NCBI RefSeq assembly: GCF_900302455.1
Contig: NZ_ONZG01000007.1
Location: 246,354 to 310,353 of the forward strand
DNA: 64,000 nt
From: Falsiruegeria mediterranea M17
GTDB taxonomy: Bacteria > Pseudomonadota > Alphaproteobacteria > Rhodobacterales > Rhodobacteraceae
Direction: 5' to 3'
Part shown: one piece after another, positions 43,518 to 51,565 of the stretch
How positions within the stretch are numbered: position 1 is the first letter of the stretch
How the letters are laid out: each line of letters begins with the position of its first letter
Made by a program: the position numbers and the translations under genes
The notes under the pieces: model-generated
Databases searched by the model: none
What the model was told of the DNA's origin: nothing
The model's input: the letters and a program-made list of their open reading frames with translations, nothing else

Positions 43518-44117
43518 TTACATGCGCGAGGCTACGTTTTCCCAGTTCACCAGGTTGTCGAGGAAGTTCGACAGGTACACCGGGCGCTTGTTGCGGAAGT
43601 CGATGTAGTAGGAGTGCTCCCACACGTCGCAGCCCAGCAGCGCGGTCTGGTTAAAGCACAGCGGGTTCACGCCGTTTTCGGTCTTGGTCACGGCCAGCGA
43701 ACCGTCCGCGTTCTTGACCAGCCAGCACCAGCCCGAACCGAACTGACCAGCACCTGCGGCGGCGAACTGCGATTTGAAATCATCAATCGAGCCAAAGTTC
43801 TCGACCAGAGCCTTTTCCAGCTCTCCGGGCATCGCGCTTTCGCCCGGGCCCATCATTTCCCAGAACTGGTTGTGGTTCCACAGCTGGCTGATGTTGTTGA
43901 AGATGCCGTTTTGCGCAACTGCATTGGCGTCATAGGTGCCGACGATGATCTCTTCCAGCGACTTGCCGTCCCACTCGGTGCCAGCAATTGCGGCGTTGCC
44001 GTTGGTGACATAAGCGTTGTGGTGCAGGTCGTGGTGATATTCCAGAGTTTCCGCCGACATGCCCTTGGCAGCCAGAGCGTCGTGTGCGTAAGGAAGATCA
44101 GGAAGTTCAAAAGCCAT
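43518..44117 (-). CDS. sodB: Superoxide dismutase, Fe type
   Basis: 199 residues. Metal ligands are in HDLHHNAYVTNG (first helix, with YHHDL), WNHNQFWEMM and the signature DVWEHSYYIDFRNKRPVYL. The AGAGQFGSGWCWLV segment favours iron over manganese. It converts superoxide to hydrogen peroxide and oxygen in the cytoplasm. The start MAFELPDLPYAHDALAAKGM has GGGGGCCACC upstream. The divergent gap to the FkbM gene (44224) would hold its promoter. Confidence 0.95.
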   Translation of the reverse strand: MAFELPDLPYAHDALAAKGMSAETLEYHHDLHHNAYVTNGNAAIAGTEWDGKSLEEIIVGTYDANAVAQNGIFNNISQLWNHNQFWEMMGPGESAMPGELEKALVENFGSIDDFKSQFAAAGAGQFGSGWCWLVKNADGSLAVTKTENGVNPLCFNQTALLGCDVWEHSYYIDFRNKRPVYLSNFLDNLVNWENVASRM

Positions 44118-44223
44118 GGTGGCCCCCTGTAAATATTAATGTTGCGGTTCCCAAGGTTACATGCTTTGACCACGCCCGCAGGTCAAGGGCCGAGACAAGA
44201 AAACAACCCCCGGAGGCAGGGCA

Positions 44224-44979
44224 ATGCTGACAAAGTTCCGCAAAATGGTCTATCGCGCCCGTGGGTTTTATGCGGGCACCCTGAACGGTGAATCCTTTCG
44301 CCTGGACCCCTATCATTCCAAATTCTGGCGTAAGGCCTCGGCTGGCACATGGGAGCCTGAGACCTTTGCCATCCTCGACCAGCACCTGAACACCGACAGC
44401 GATTACCTGGACATCGGTGCCTGGATCGGGCCCACCGTTCTCTATGGTGCCCGCAAAGCCCGCCGGGTGATGTGTTTTGAACCGGATCCCGTCGCCTTAC
44501 GCCATCTGCTGTGGAACCTGGAACTGAACGACATCCGCAACGTGTCGGCCTTTGGCGTGGCGCTGTCAGACAGCTTTGGCGTGACCCGCATGGCGTCCAT
44601 GCATGGCGAGGCGGGCGATTCCACTTCCTCCCTGCTCAACGACGGCACCCATGGGACGGACGCGCTAGCCATCAGCTGGGATCAGTTCGCCGGGGCCAAC
44701 GACCTGTCGAAAGTCTCATTGGTCAAGATGGACATCGAAGGCGCGGAATACAGCGTTTTGCCCACCCTGCTTCCCTGGCTGAAAGAGCACCGCCCTGCCT
44801 TTTACCTATCGACCCACGCGCCTTACCTTGACCCCGAGGAGCGCAAGCAGAAAATGTGTGCTCTAGCAGACATGCTGTCCTTTTATCCTTCCTGCCAAGA
44901 CGACAAGGGAAACACCGGACACGACGCATTTTCGTCTCAATATGCTCTGGATCAGTTTCCGACCTTCATTCTGAACTGA
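44224..44979 (+). CDS. FkbM-family SAM-dependent methyltransferase
   Basis: 251 residues. Motif I is YLDIGAWIGPTVLYGA (about residues 60-75), followed by VMCFEPDPVALRHL and the family hallmark VKMDIEGAEYSVLPTL. Base composition is host-like, unlike the other two FkbM genes. The N-terminal 55 residues contain conserved-looking RARGFYAGTLNGESFRL and WEPETFAILDQHL. It lies next to sodB with no glycan genes around, so the methyl acceptor is unknown. The start has GGAGGCAGGG upstream. Confidence 0.83.
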   Translation: MLTKFRKMVYRARGFYAGTLNGESFRLDPYHSKFWRKASAGTWEPETFAILDQHLNTDSDYLDIGAWIGPTVLYGARKARRVMCFEPDPVALRHLLWNLELNDIRNVSAFGVALSDSFGVTRMASMHGEAGDSTSSLLNDGTHGTDALAISWDQFAGANDLSKVSLVKMDIEGAEYSVLPTLLPWLKEHRPAFYLSTHAPYLDPEERKQKMCALADMLSFYPSCQDDKGNTGHDAFSSQYALDQFPTFILN

Positions 44980-44992
44980 TCCAAACGAACTC

Positions 44993-45451
44993 CTATTTGA
45001 CCAGCTTACAGGAACCCTTTCCATTGATCGTATCCGTGGTTCGCCCAACGCTGACCCTCATTTTCACAGCCATTGTCTTTGGATTAAGCCAAGCCTGATA
45101 GTGCGCATCGATTGTTGTTTCGTAATCGTTAAGCACCATGCCTTCGACAGTTCTTTTCCGACGCGATGGCATTGATTTCAAGTTCCAAGCAAGTTTATAT
45201 TCACCATTCGTCCTTTGACGGAATTTGGCCTGCATGGGCGTTTCATTGGAAAATTTGATATGGCTGTCAAAGGCAACAGCTTTCTTTTCATCAAGATCAA
45301 TGACATAAACGGCTTCTTCCGGCACCCAGCCAGATTTGGATCTGACCCCATACTTGCAATGATATTCCTGTTCTGCTGCGAAACTTTCGATCGGCATAAA
45401 CAAGGAAATTGAAGTTAAAAACGCAATGCCCGCAAAACGATTATTAATCAA
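44993..45451 (-). CDS. Secreted protein of unknown function
   Basis: 152 residues. A signal peptide (MINNRFAGIAFLTSISLFMP...) is followed by EQEYHCKYGVRSKSGWVPEE. Two cysteines, C in H-C-K-Y and in G-S-C-K-L-V-K, may form a disulfide. The rest is beta-strand-rich with many Lys and Thr residues (TVEGMVLNDYETTIDAHYQA). The gene is clearly A+T-richer than its neighbours, suggesting recent acquisition. It is convergent with the FkbM gene. No function could be assigned. Confidence 0.7.
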   Translation of the reverse strand: MINNRFAGIAFLTSISLFMPIESFAAEQEYHCKYGVRSKSGWVPEEAVYVIDLDEKKAVAFDSHIKFSNETPMQAKFRQRTNGEYKLAWNLKSMPSRRKRTVEGMVLNDYETTIDAHYQAWLNPKTMAVKMRVSVGRTTDTINGKGSCKLVK

Positions 45452-45508
45452 AGATAGACTCCTTAAAGCATATTTATCGACAATAGATCAACAGTTGAGA
45501 GCCACAAC

Positions 45509-45539
45509 CCAAAAAAGGCTTCCCAGATTGGGAAGCCTT
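45509..45539 (-). terminator. Terminator of the sarcosine oxidase operon
   Basis: On the minus strand AAGGCTTCCCA and TGGGAAGCCTT form a perfect 11-bp stem with a 3-base loop and are followed by TTTTTT. It lies 36 bases after the soxG stop and ends the minus-strand sox operon. Confidence 0.9.
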
Positions 45540-45574
45540 AGAAGTCTCGGTTCAAATCAAGTGGCTGACTAGGC

Positions 45575-46141
45575 TCAGAACACCCCAACCTCACTGCCCG
45601 GCTGCGCCGCAACGCTCAGCAGTTTGAAAACATAATCCGCGGTCGAGCGGAAGCAGATCACGCGGAACGCCCCGTCTTCTTCCATCCAGAACGCACCGGC
45701 CACCTGGGCCAAGCGGGTGCGGCGGATTTCGCCGGGCTCGAACGCACCGGGCGACAGGTCGACGGGCGCAAGCTTGGCCATGACCTCACGCGTGGGGCCG
45801 TCCGAGATGCGGAACACGGCGCGGGCGTCCGAAACGTTGACGGCCAAAGCCTGTTCGCCCTTGAGCGCCTCGTTCAGCTCTGCCAGCTTGGCCTCGACCT
45901 TTGCATAGGGCACCAGCAGCAGCAGCTCGTCCGGTGACATCCAGCACGCACCGCTGTCGCCATCTACCGCAACACGGCGGACGTCCGGAACATCCTGACC
46001 GGTGGCGGCTTTCACGGCCTTGCCCAAGGCGGCCGAGGACAGATCACCGCGCAGGGTGATCATGCCTTGCAGGCCGGTTTCCTCGACGCGGGTAATGCCG
46101 ACATACGAGACGTGGTTGAGTGCGCTTACGGGATCAGACAT
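45575..46141 (-). CDS. soxG: Sarcosine oxidase subunit gamma
   Basis: 188 residues with YVGITRVEETGLQGMITLRG at the start, SGACWMSPDELLLLVPYAKV and the C-terminal GAFWMEEDGAFRVICFRSTA, typical of SoxG. The gamma subunit is structural and shields the FAD/FMN/folate interface of the heterotetramer. Its start overlaps the soxA end by eight bases. It is the last gene of the operon. Confidence 0.93.
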   Translation of the reverse strand: MSDPVSALNHVSYVGITRVEETGLQGMITLRGDLSSAALGKAVKAATGQDVPDVRRVAVDGDSGACWMSPDELLLLVPYAKVEAKLAELNEALKGEQALAVNVSDARAVFRISDGPTREVMAKLAPVDLSPGAFEPGEIRRTRLAQVAGAFWMEEDGAFRVICFRSTADYVFKLLSVAAQPGSEVGVF

Positions 46142-49100
46142 TCTGCTTCTTCCCTTCCTTGTCGTAGAACACGGGGTCCACGATTTTTGCTTTGTAGATC
46201 TTGCCGTCGGTTCCCGGGAACTCGATCACCTCGCCCATGCGGTCTGGGCCGTGCAGCACCAGACCCATAGCGATGCCGCGATCCAAATTGGCCGAGTAAT
46301 AGGTCGAGGTCACCCGACCGATCACGTTGCGCTGGCCGTTGGCATTGACGCCCTCGCCCGCTGCATAAGCGCCATCCGGCAGGACCGAACCATCGACGGT
46401 TTCCAGGCCCACCAGCTTCCAGCGGTTGCGGTCGGTCATGTGGCTGCGCTGTTGCGCGCGCTTGCCCAGGAAGTCCTCTTTCTTTTTCGAGATCGCCCAG
46501 TTCAGGCCCAAGTCTTGTGGGATGATAGTCCCGTCAGTCTCGTCCCCGATCATGATAAAGCCCTTCTCGGCCCGCAGGATGTGCAGACATTCGGTGCCAT
46601 AAGGCATCACCCCGAATTCCTTGCCTGCTTCCAGCAATGCTTCCCAGAAGGCCAGTCCCTGGCTGGCGGGAACCGCGATTTCGCAGGACAGTTCGCCCGA
46701 GAACGAGATGCGGAACATGCGGCAGTCAAACCCGCCGATCTTACCATCGGCCCAGCCCATGAAGGGGATCGCCGCGTCGCTGACATCCATGCCGCCCAGC
46801 TTTTCCAGAACCTTGCGGGCGTTGGGGCCTACGACTGCGATCTGAGCATATTGCTCGGTCACATTGGCGACATAGACGTTCCAGTCCCACCATTCGGTCT
46901 GCAGCCATTCTTCCATGTGGCCATGGATCCGCTCGGCCCCGCCGGTGGTGGTGTGGCACAGCCATGTGTCGTCATCGATACGGGCAACAACGCCGTCGTC
47001 GATGAGGAAGCCGTTTTCCGAGCACATCAGGCCATAGCGGCATTTGCCCGGTTTCAGGTTCGACATCATGTTGGTGTACATCATGTCCAGGAATTTGCCC
47101 GCGTCGGCGCCCTTGACGATGATCTTACCCAGGGTCGAGGCATCAAGCAGACCAAGGTTTTCCCGTGCGTTCTTGACCTCGCGGTTGACCGCATCGTGCA
47201 CACCTTCGCCCGGACGGACATAGGCATAGGGACGGCGCCAGTGGCCTACCGGTTCCCAATCCGCACCGTTGGCGTCGTTCCACTCGTGAATCGGCGTCTT
47301 GCGGATTGGCTGGAACACTTCACCACGCGCCTCGCCACCGATGGCGCCCATCGAGATCGGGGTGTACGGCGGACGGAACGTGGTGGTACCAACCTGCGGA
47401 ATATCTTCACCCAATGCTTTCGCAAGCGTCGCCAGGCCATTGATATTACTCAATTTACCTTGATCAGTCGCCATGCCCAATGTGGTATAGCGCTTGGTGT
47501 GTTCAACGCTTTCATATCCCTCGCGCGCAGCCAGCTGCACGTCAGAGACCTTGACGTCGTTCTGGAAGTCTAGCCAGGCCTTCATGCGCAGAGGCGTGTC
47601 GGCGTTGGCGGGCATCAGCCAGACCGGTTCCATCGGCAGTTCCACCTCGACCTCACCCCTCGGTGCATCCGCGGTCTTGGGCGTAAATCCTGCTGCATTC
47701 GCTGCCGCTTCACCGGCGGTCTGCGCGTCGGCCAGAACCTCACCCAGCGAAACCGGTCCGTTGGCAGCACCTGCGGGAACCACGAACCCGTTGCCATCCG
47801 CACCCAGAGGCGGACGTGCGGGATCGGGGCGGAAATGCGCCTGCGCGTCATCCCAGATCAGCTTGCCGCCGCAGTGCGACCACAGGTGCACAACCGGCGA
47901 CCAACCGCCCGACATGGCGACTGCATCGCAAGCAACCTCTTCGCGCGCGCCGCCAATGCCGTCCTGATTGCAGATCGCAACCTTCTTGACCCGCTTGCCG
48001 CCTTTGACCTTGGCGATTGCTTTGCCCGGATCAACGCGGATGCCAAGACCACGCGCCTCATCCGCCAAAGCGCCGCCGCCCGAAGTGCGGGCGTCGATCA
48101 CGCGCAGCACGTCAACGCCGGCCTTTTTTAGGGAAATCGCCGTGCGGTAAGCATCGTCGTTGTTGGTCGCCACGATCACGCGCTGGCCCGGAGTCACGCC
48201 CCAGTTCACCACATAATCGCGCATGGCCGAGGCCAGCATGACACCCGGAACATCGTTGCCTGCGAACGACAGCGGACGTTCGATGGCGCCGGTTGCAGTC
48301 ACGATCTGCTTGGCACGGATGCGCCACAGACGATGACGGGGGCCTTGAGCACCCGGAGTGTGATCGGTCAGACGCTCATACGCCAAGGCATAACCATGGT
48401 CATAGACGCCCGAGCCCATGGTGCGGGTGCGAATGGTAACGTTGTCCATCGCCTGCAGCTCGGCCAGGGTCTGCTTGACCCAAGCGTCGGGTGTCAGGCC
48501 ATCAATGGTGCCGCCATCAACCGGTGCACGACCGCCCCAGTGGCTGGTTTGTTCGACCAGCAGAACTTTGGCACCCGATTGCGCCGCTGCTTTAGCGGCT
48601 TGCAGACCGGCAACACCGCCGCCCACAACCAAAACATCCGCAAAGGCATAGAAATGCTCATAGGTGTCGGCGTCCTTGGTTTCCTTGTCCGGCGCCTTGC
48701 CCAGACCTGCCGAGCGGCGAATGATCGGCTCGTACACGTGCTTCCAGAACGGCTGCGGGTGGATGAACATCTTGTAATAGAAACCGGCAGGCAGAAACCG
48801 CGCTAAGGCCGTGTTCACTGCGCCCACGTCAAACTCGAGGTTCGGCCAGTGGTTCTGCGAGGCGGATGTCAGCCCCTCGAACAGCTCGGTGGTGGTGGCG
48901 CGCTGGTTGGGTTCGAACCGCGCCCCCTCGCCCAGGCCAACCAGGGCGTTGGGTTCTTCGGCGCCGCTGGCCACCACGCCGCGCGGGCGGTGGTATTTGA
49001 ACGAGCGGCCCATCATCATCTGGTCGTTGGCCATCAGAGCCGAGGCCAGCGTGTCGCCCTCGAACCCACGCATGGTGGTTCCGTTGAACTTGAAGGTGAT

Positions 49101-49151
49101 CTGTTTCGACCGGTCAATCAGACGGCCTTGTTTTGCGAGACGGGTGCTCAT
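46134..49151 (-). CDS. soxA: Sarcosine oxidase subunit alpha
   Basis: 1005 residues, the full length. N-terminal fold: RSKQITFKFNGTTMRGFEGD; dinucleotide-binding motif DVLVVGGGVAGLQAAKAAAQ near residue 170; C-terminal aminomethyltransferase (GCV_T) domain with GRVTSTYYSANLDRGIAMGL. The subunit binds NAD and tetrahydrofolate and accepts the methyl carbon as 5,10-methylene-THF. With beta, gamma and delta it oxidises sarcosine to glycine with release of H2O2. Confidence 0.96.
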   Translation of the reverse strand: MSTRLAKQGRLIDRSKQITFKFNGTTMRGFEGDTLASALMANDQMMMGRSFKYHRPRGVVASGAEEPNALVGLGEGARFEPNQRATTTELFEGLTSASQNHWPNLEFDVGAVNTALARFLPAGFYYKMFIHPQPFWKHVYEPIIRRSAGLGKAPDKETKDADTYEHFYAFADVLVVGGGVAGLQAAKAAAQSGAKVLLVEQTSHWGGRAPVDGGTIDGLTPDAWVKQTLAELQAMDNVTIRTRTMGSGVYDHGYALAYERLTDHTPGAQGPRHRLWRIRAKQIVTATGAIERPLSFAGNDVPGVMLASAMRDYVVNWGVTPGQRVIVATNNDDAYRTAISLKKAGVDVLRVIDARTSGGGALADEARGLGIRVDPGKAIAKVKGGKRVKKVAICNQDGIGGAREEVACDAVAMSGGWSPVVHLWSHCGGKLIWDDAQAHFRPDPARPPLGADGNGFVVPAGAANGPVSLGEVLADAQTAGEAAANAAGFTPKTADAPRGEVEVELPMEPVWLMPANADTPLRMKAWLDFQNDVKVSDVQLAAREGYESVEHTKRYTTLGMATDQGKLSNINGLATLAKALGEDIPQVGTTTFRPPYTPISMGAIGGEARGEVFQPIRKTPIHEWNDANGADWEPVGHWRRPYAYVRPGEGVHDAVNREVKNARENLGLLDASTLGKIIVKGADAGKFLDMMYTNMMSNLKPGKCRYGLMCSENGFLIDDGVVARIDDDTWLCHTTTGGAERIHGHMEEWLQTEWWDWNVYVANVTEQYAQIAVVGPNARKVLEKLGGMDVSDAAIPFMGWADGKIGGFDCRMFRISFSGELSCEIAVPASQGLAFWEALLEAGKEFGVMPYGTECLHILRAEKGFIMIGDETDGTIIPQDLGLNWAISKKKEDFLGKRAQQRSHMTDRNRWKLVGLETVDGSVLPDGAYAAGEGVNANGQRNVIGRVTSTYYSANLDRGIAMGLVLHGPDRMGEVIEFPGTDGKIYKAKIVDPVFYDKEGKKQNV

Positions 49152-49206
49152 TTATCGGACCTTTCGCAATTGGAGGTCAGGACTTGCATAGGGGCGGATC
49201 GGCGTA

Positions 49207-49536
49207 TCACGAGAACTCTCTCCACGACCAGCCGGGGCGTTTGGCGGTGATGGCGTCCTTGATATCCTGCGGCGGCTCGTAGACCTGCGCGGAATAGGTG
49301 CCAAAAACCTCAAGCGTGGCGGTGCAACGGGCCGCGTGGAACCACTTGCCGCAGCCCGCGACGTGACGCCAGCGTTCCAGATGGACGCCTTTGGGGTTCT
49401 CGCGGGTGAAGAGGTAGTCGTGAAACTGATCGTCATCCGAACCGGGGCCATGGCGCTTCAGGTGCGCCTCGCCACCAGCGGCCAGTTCAGTTTCGTCGGC
49501 ATCTACGCCGCAATAGGGGCAACGCAAGGTCAGCAT
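49207..49536 (-). CDS. soxD: Sarcosine oxidase subunit delta
   Basis: 109 residues. The N-terminal CPYCG, with the HLKRHGPGSDDDQFHDYLF and RWRHVAGCGKWFHAARC segments, gives the Cys/His zinc site of SoxD. The small subunit is needed for complex stability. It precedes soxA by 55 bases and is separated from soxB by the TfoX-like gene, which is unusual. Confidence 0.94.
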   Translation of the reverse strand: MLTLRCPYCGVDADETELAAGGEAHLKRHGPGSDDDQFHDYLFTRENPKGVHLERWRHVAGCGKWFHAARCTATLEVFGTYSAQVYEPPQDIKDAITAKRPGWSWREFS

Positions 49537-49554
49537 GTGATCATCCTTACATAT

Positions 49555-49881
49555 TCATTTCGGTGGCAGGCTGGCCGCATTGGCCAGCGACAATTCAGTG
49601 AGTGTGGCGCGCAGGGTCGCGTCTTCGAACGCGCCTGCGTCAACCTCGACCATGCCGCCCATCGGGCGACCGGTGAACGACAGTGGCTCGGCCCCTGCTT
49701 CCAAAGCCCGGGCTTCGCGCTCCTTGCCGGGGCGGTACATCGCCCCGTCTTTGGTCACGCCGCAAACCATGTTGCCGTGGAGCAGAAAGCACAGGCCGCC
49801 GAACATCTTCTTCTCAGAGAGGCCCGGCTCAACCCCAAGGTCGGCACGCATGGTTTCAGCCAAGGCTTCGGAGTAAGCCAT
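49555..49881 (-). CDS. TfoX N-terminal domain protein within the sox operon
   Basis: 108 residues from MAYSEALAETMRADLGVEPG. The core EKKMFGGLCFLLHGNMVCGV and GRPMGGMVEVDAG matches the TfoX/Sxy N-terminal domain, found in competence regulators and in many small stand-alone proteins of unknown role. No DNA-binding C-terminal half is present. It sits between soxB and soxD on the operon strand, 18 bases before soxD. Whether it takes part in sarcosine metabolism is unknown. Confidence 0.85.
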   Translation of the reverse strand: MAYSEALAETMRADLGVEPGLSEKKMFGGLCFLLHGNMVCGVTKDGAMYRPGKEREARALEAGAEPLSFTGRPMGGMVEVDAGAFEDATLRATLTELSLANAASLPPK

Positions 49882-49931
49882 CAAAGCCCCTCCACTTGAC
49901 GCGAAACAACGTCACCGCCATATTTGAAGGC

Positions 49932-50135
49932 ATGGACATTGTTTTCTACATCGCCATCGCCGTGCTTGTGGCCGGTGTTGGCCTTGCCCGCTACGAACGT
50001 AGGCGCAGGCGCGTTCTGCTCAAGCACGATCTGGGACAGGCCAAACCCGTCAGCTCGCATCTGCAAACCGAGCAGATCCGCGCAAGGGATCATTTTGGCG
50101 CACATTACGGGCTTGATGGGTTCAGCGACCATTAG
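49932..50135 (+). CDS. Small basic membrane protein on the opposite strand of the sox operon
   Basis: 67 residues starting MDIVFYIAIAVLVAGVGLAR, so one membrane helix, followed by ERRRRRVLLKHDLGQ and a hydrophilic tail ending HYGLDGFSDH. GAAGG lies just before the ATG. It fills the 250-base gap between soxB and the TfoX-like gene and is transcribed against them; its stop overlaps the soxB stop by three bases. It has protein-like composition, but no recognised family. Confidence 0.55.
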   Translation: MDIVFYIAIAVLVAGVGLARYERRRRRVLLKHDLGQAKPVSSHLQTEQIRARDHFGAHYGLDGFSDH

Positions 50136-51376
50136 TGAGCCACCCCGGCGGCAACGCTTTCGTCGATGAAGCGGCCCTCTTTGAAGCGGTCAAGCGAGAA
50201 GGCTTCGGTCAGCGGCGAATGACCCGTGGCCATCAGCTGTGCCATGCCCCAGCCCGAGCCGGGGATCGCCTTGAAGCCACCCGTGCCCCAGCCGCCGTTG
50301 ATGAAACAGCCTCCCAGCGGGGTTTTCGTGATCAGCGGCGAACGGTCGCCGGTCATGTCCACGATGCCGCCCCACTGACGGAGCATCTTCAGGCGCGAGA
50401 TCATCGGGAACGTTTCGACCAGCGCGCGCACGGTTTCCTCAATATGGTGGAACGAGCCGCGTTGGGTGTAGTTGTTGAACCCGTCGGTGCCGCCGCCAAT
50501 GACCATCTCGCCCTTGTCGGATTGCGACATGTAGCCGTGCACGGTGTTGGCCATCACGACCACGTCCATGCAAGGTTTGATCGGCTCGCTGACCAACGCC
50601 TGCAGCGCGATGCCTTCAAGCGGCAGACGGAAACCCGCCATCTCGGCCAACTGGCCCGAGTGACCCGCAACCACGATGCCCAGCTTGTCACAGTCGATAG
50701 CACCCTTGGTGGTATCGACGCCCACAACATGGCCGTTTTCCGAGCGCACGCCGGTGACTTCGCATTGCTGGATGATGTCCATGCCCATGGCCGAACACGC
50801 ACGCGCATAGCCCCAGGCCACCGCATCGTGACGCGCAGTGCCGCCGCGTTCCTGCCAGAGCGCGCCCAGAACCGGGTAACGCGGACCGTCCAGATTGATG
50901 ATCGGCACCAGCTCTTTTACGCGTTCGGGCGTGATCCACTCGGTCTTGACGCCTTGCAGGGCGTTGGCATGTGCCGTGCGCTGATACCCGCGGATTTCGT
51001 GCTGGGTCTGGGCCAGCATCATGACGCCGCGCGGACTGAACATGACGTTATAGTTCAGGTCCTGGCTGAGACCCTCGTAAAGCGAGCGTGCTTTCTCATA
51101 GATCGCTGCCGACGGATCCTGCAGGTAGTTCGAGCGGATGATGGTGGTGTTTCGACCTGTGTTGCCACCGCCGAGCCAGCCTTTTTCGATGATGGCAACA
51201 TTCTGGATGCCATAGTTCTTGCCCAGGTAATACGCCGTGGCCAGACCATGACCACCCGCACCGACGATAATCACGTCATAGCGTTTCTTGGGCTCCGGCG
51301 AGCGCCAGGCGCGCTCCCATCCGGTGTGATAGCGCAAGGCCTCTCGCGCCACAGCAAAGGCTGAGTAATGTTTCAT
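50132..51376 (-). CDS. soxB: Sarcosine oxidase subunit beta
   Basis: 414 residues from MKHYSAFAVAREALRYHTGW. A DAAO-type FAD domain begins DVIIVGAGGHGLATAYYLGK (from residue 34). The covalent-flavin region ARHDAVAWGYAR includes His about residue 183, matching the FMN-linking histidine of this family. The sarcosine-demethylating active site lies between FAD and FMN. An in-frame ATG four codons upstream (51388) exists, but 51376 fits the family start. The open frame continues to 52537, but that part is antisense to ccmI and not real. Confidence 0.95.
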   Translation of the reverse strand: MKHYSAFAVAREALRYHTGWERAWRSPEPKKRYDVIIVGAGGHGLATAYYLGKNYGIQNVAIIEKGWLGGGNTGRNTTIIRSNYLQDPSAAIYEKARSLYEGLSQDLNYNVMFSPRGVMMLAQTQHEIRGYQRTAHANALQGVKTEWITPERVKELVPIINLDGPRYPVLGALWQERGGTARHDAVAWGYARACSAMGMDIIQQCEVTGVRSENGHVVGVDTTKGAIDCDKLGIVVAGHSGQLAEMAGFRLPLEGIALQALVSEPIKPCMDVVVMANTVHGYMSQSDKGEMVIGGGTDGFNNYTQRGSFHHIEETVRALVETFPMISRLKMLRQWGGIVDMTGDRSPLITKTPLGGCFINGGWGTGGFKAIPGSGWGMAQLMATGHSPLTEAFSLDRFKEGRFIDESVAAGVAH

Positions 51377-51464
51377 GAGCGAATCCATCCGGTTCGTAGG
51401 TTGTCGCAGATATGCCGCGCGTGACCATTTCACCCACGCCGCGTTCCGCCGCAATAATGCGCAG

Positions 51465-51493
51465 TTGCGACATGGTCGCCGACATTGCGACAC
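51465..51493. promoter_or_regulatory. Tandem TTGCGACA repeats in the soxB-ccmI gap
   Basis: TTGCGACA occurs at 51465-51472 and again at 51485-51492, exactly 20 bases apart, with a TGTCGCA (inverse) at 51402-51408. Two direct repeats a whole two helical turns apart suit an AraC-family activator, and sarcosine or glycine-betaine operons are often controlled by such proteins (GbdR, SouR). The regulator itself is not in the window. Confidence 0.4.
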
Positions 51494-51565
51494 ACAGCGG
51501 CCATTTGCCCCTTTTTCCCCGGGGCTGACAGGGATAGATGAAAGGCAGGTGACATCGGAGACCCC

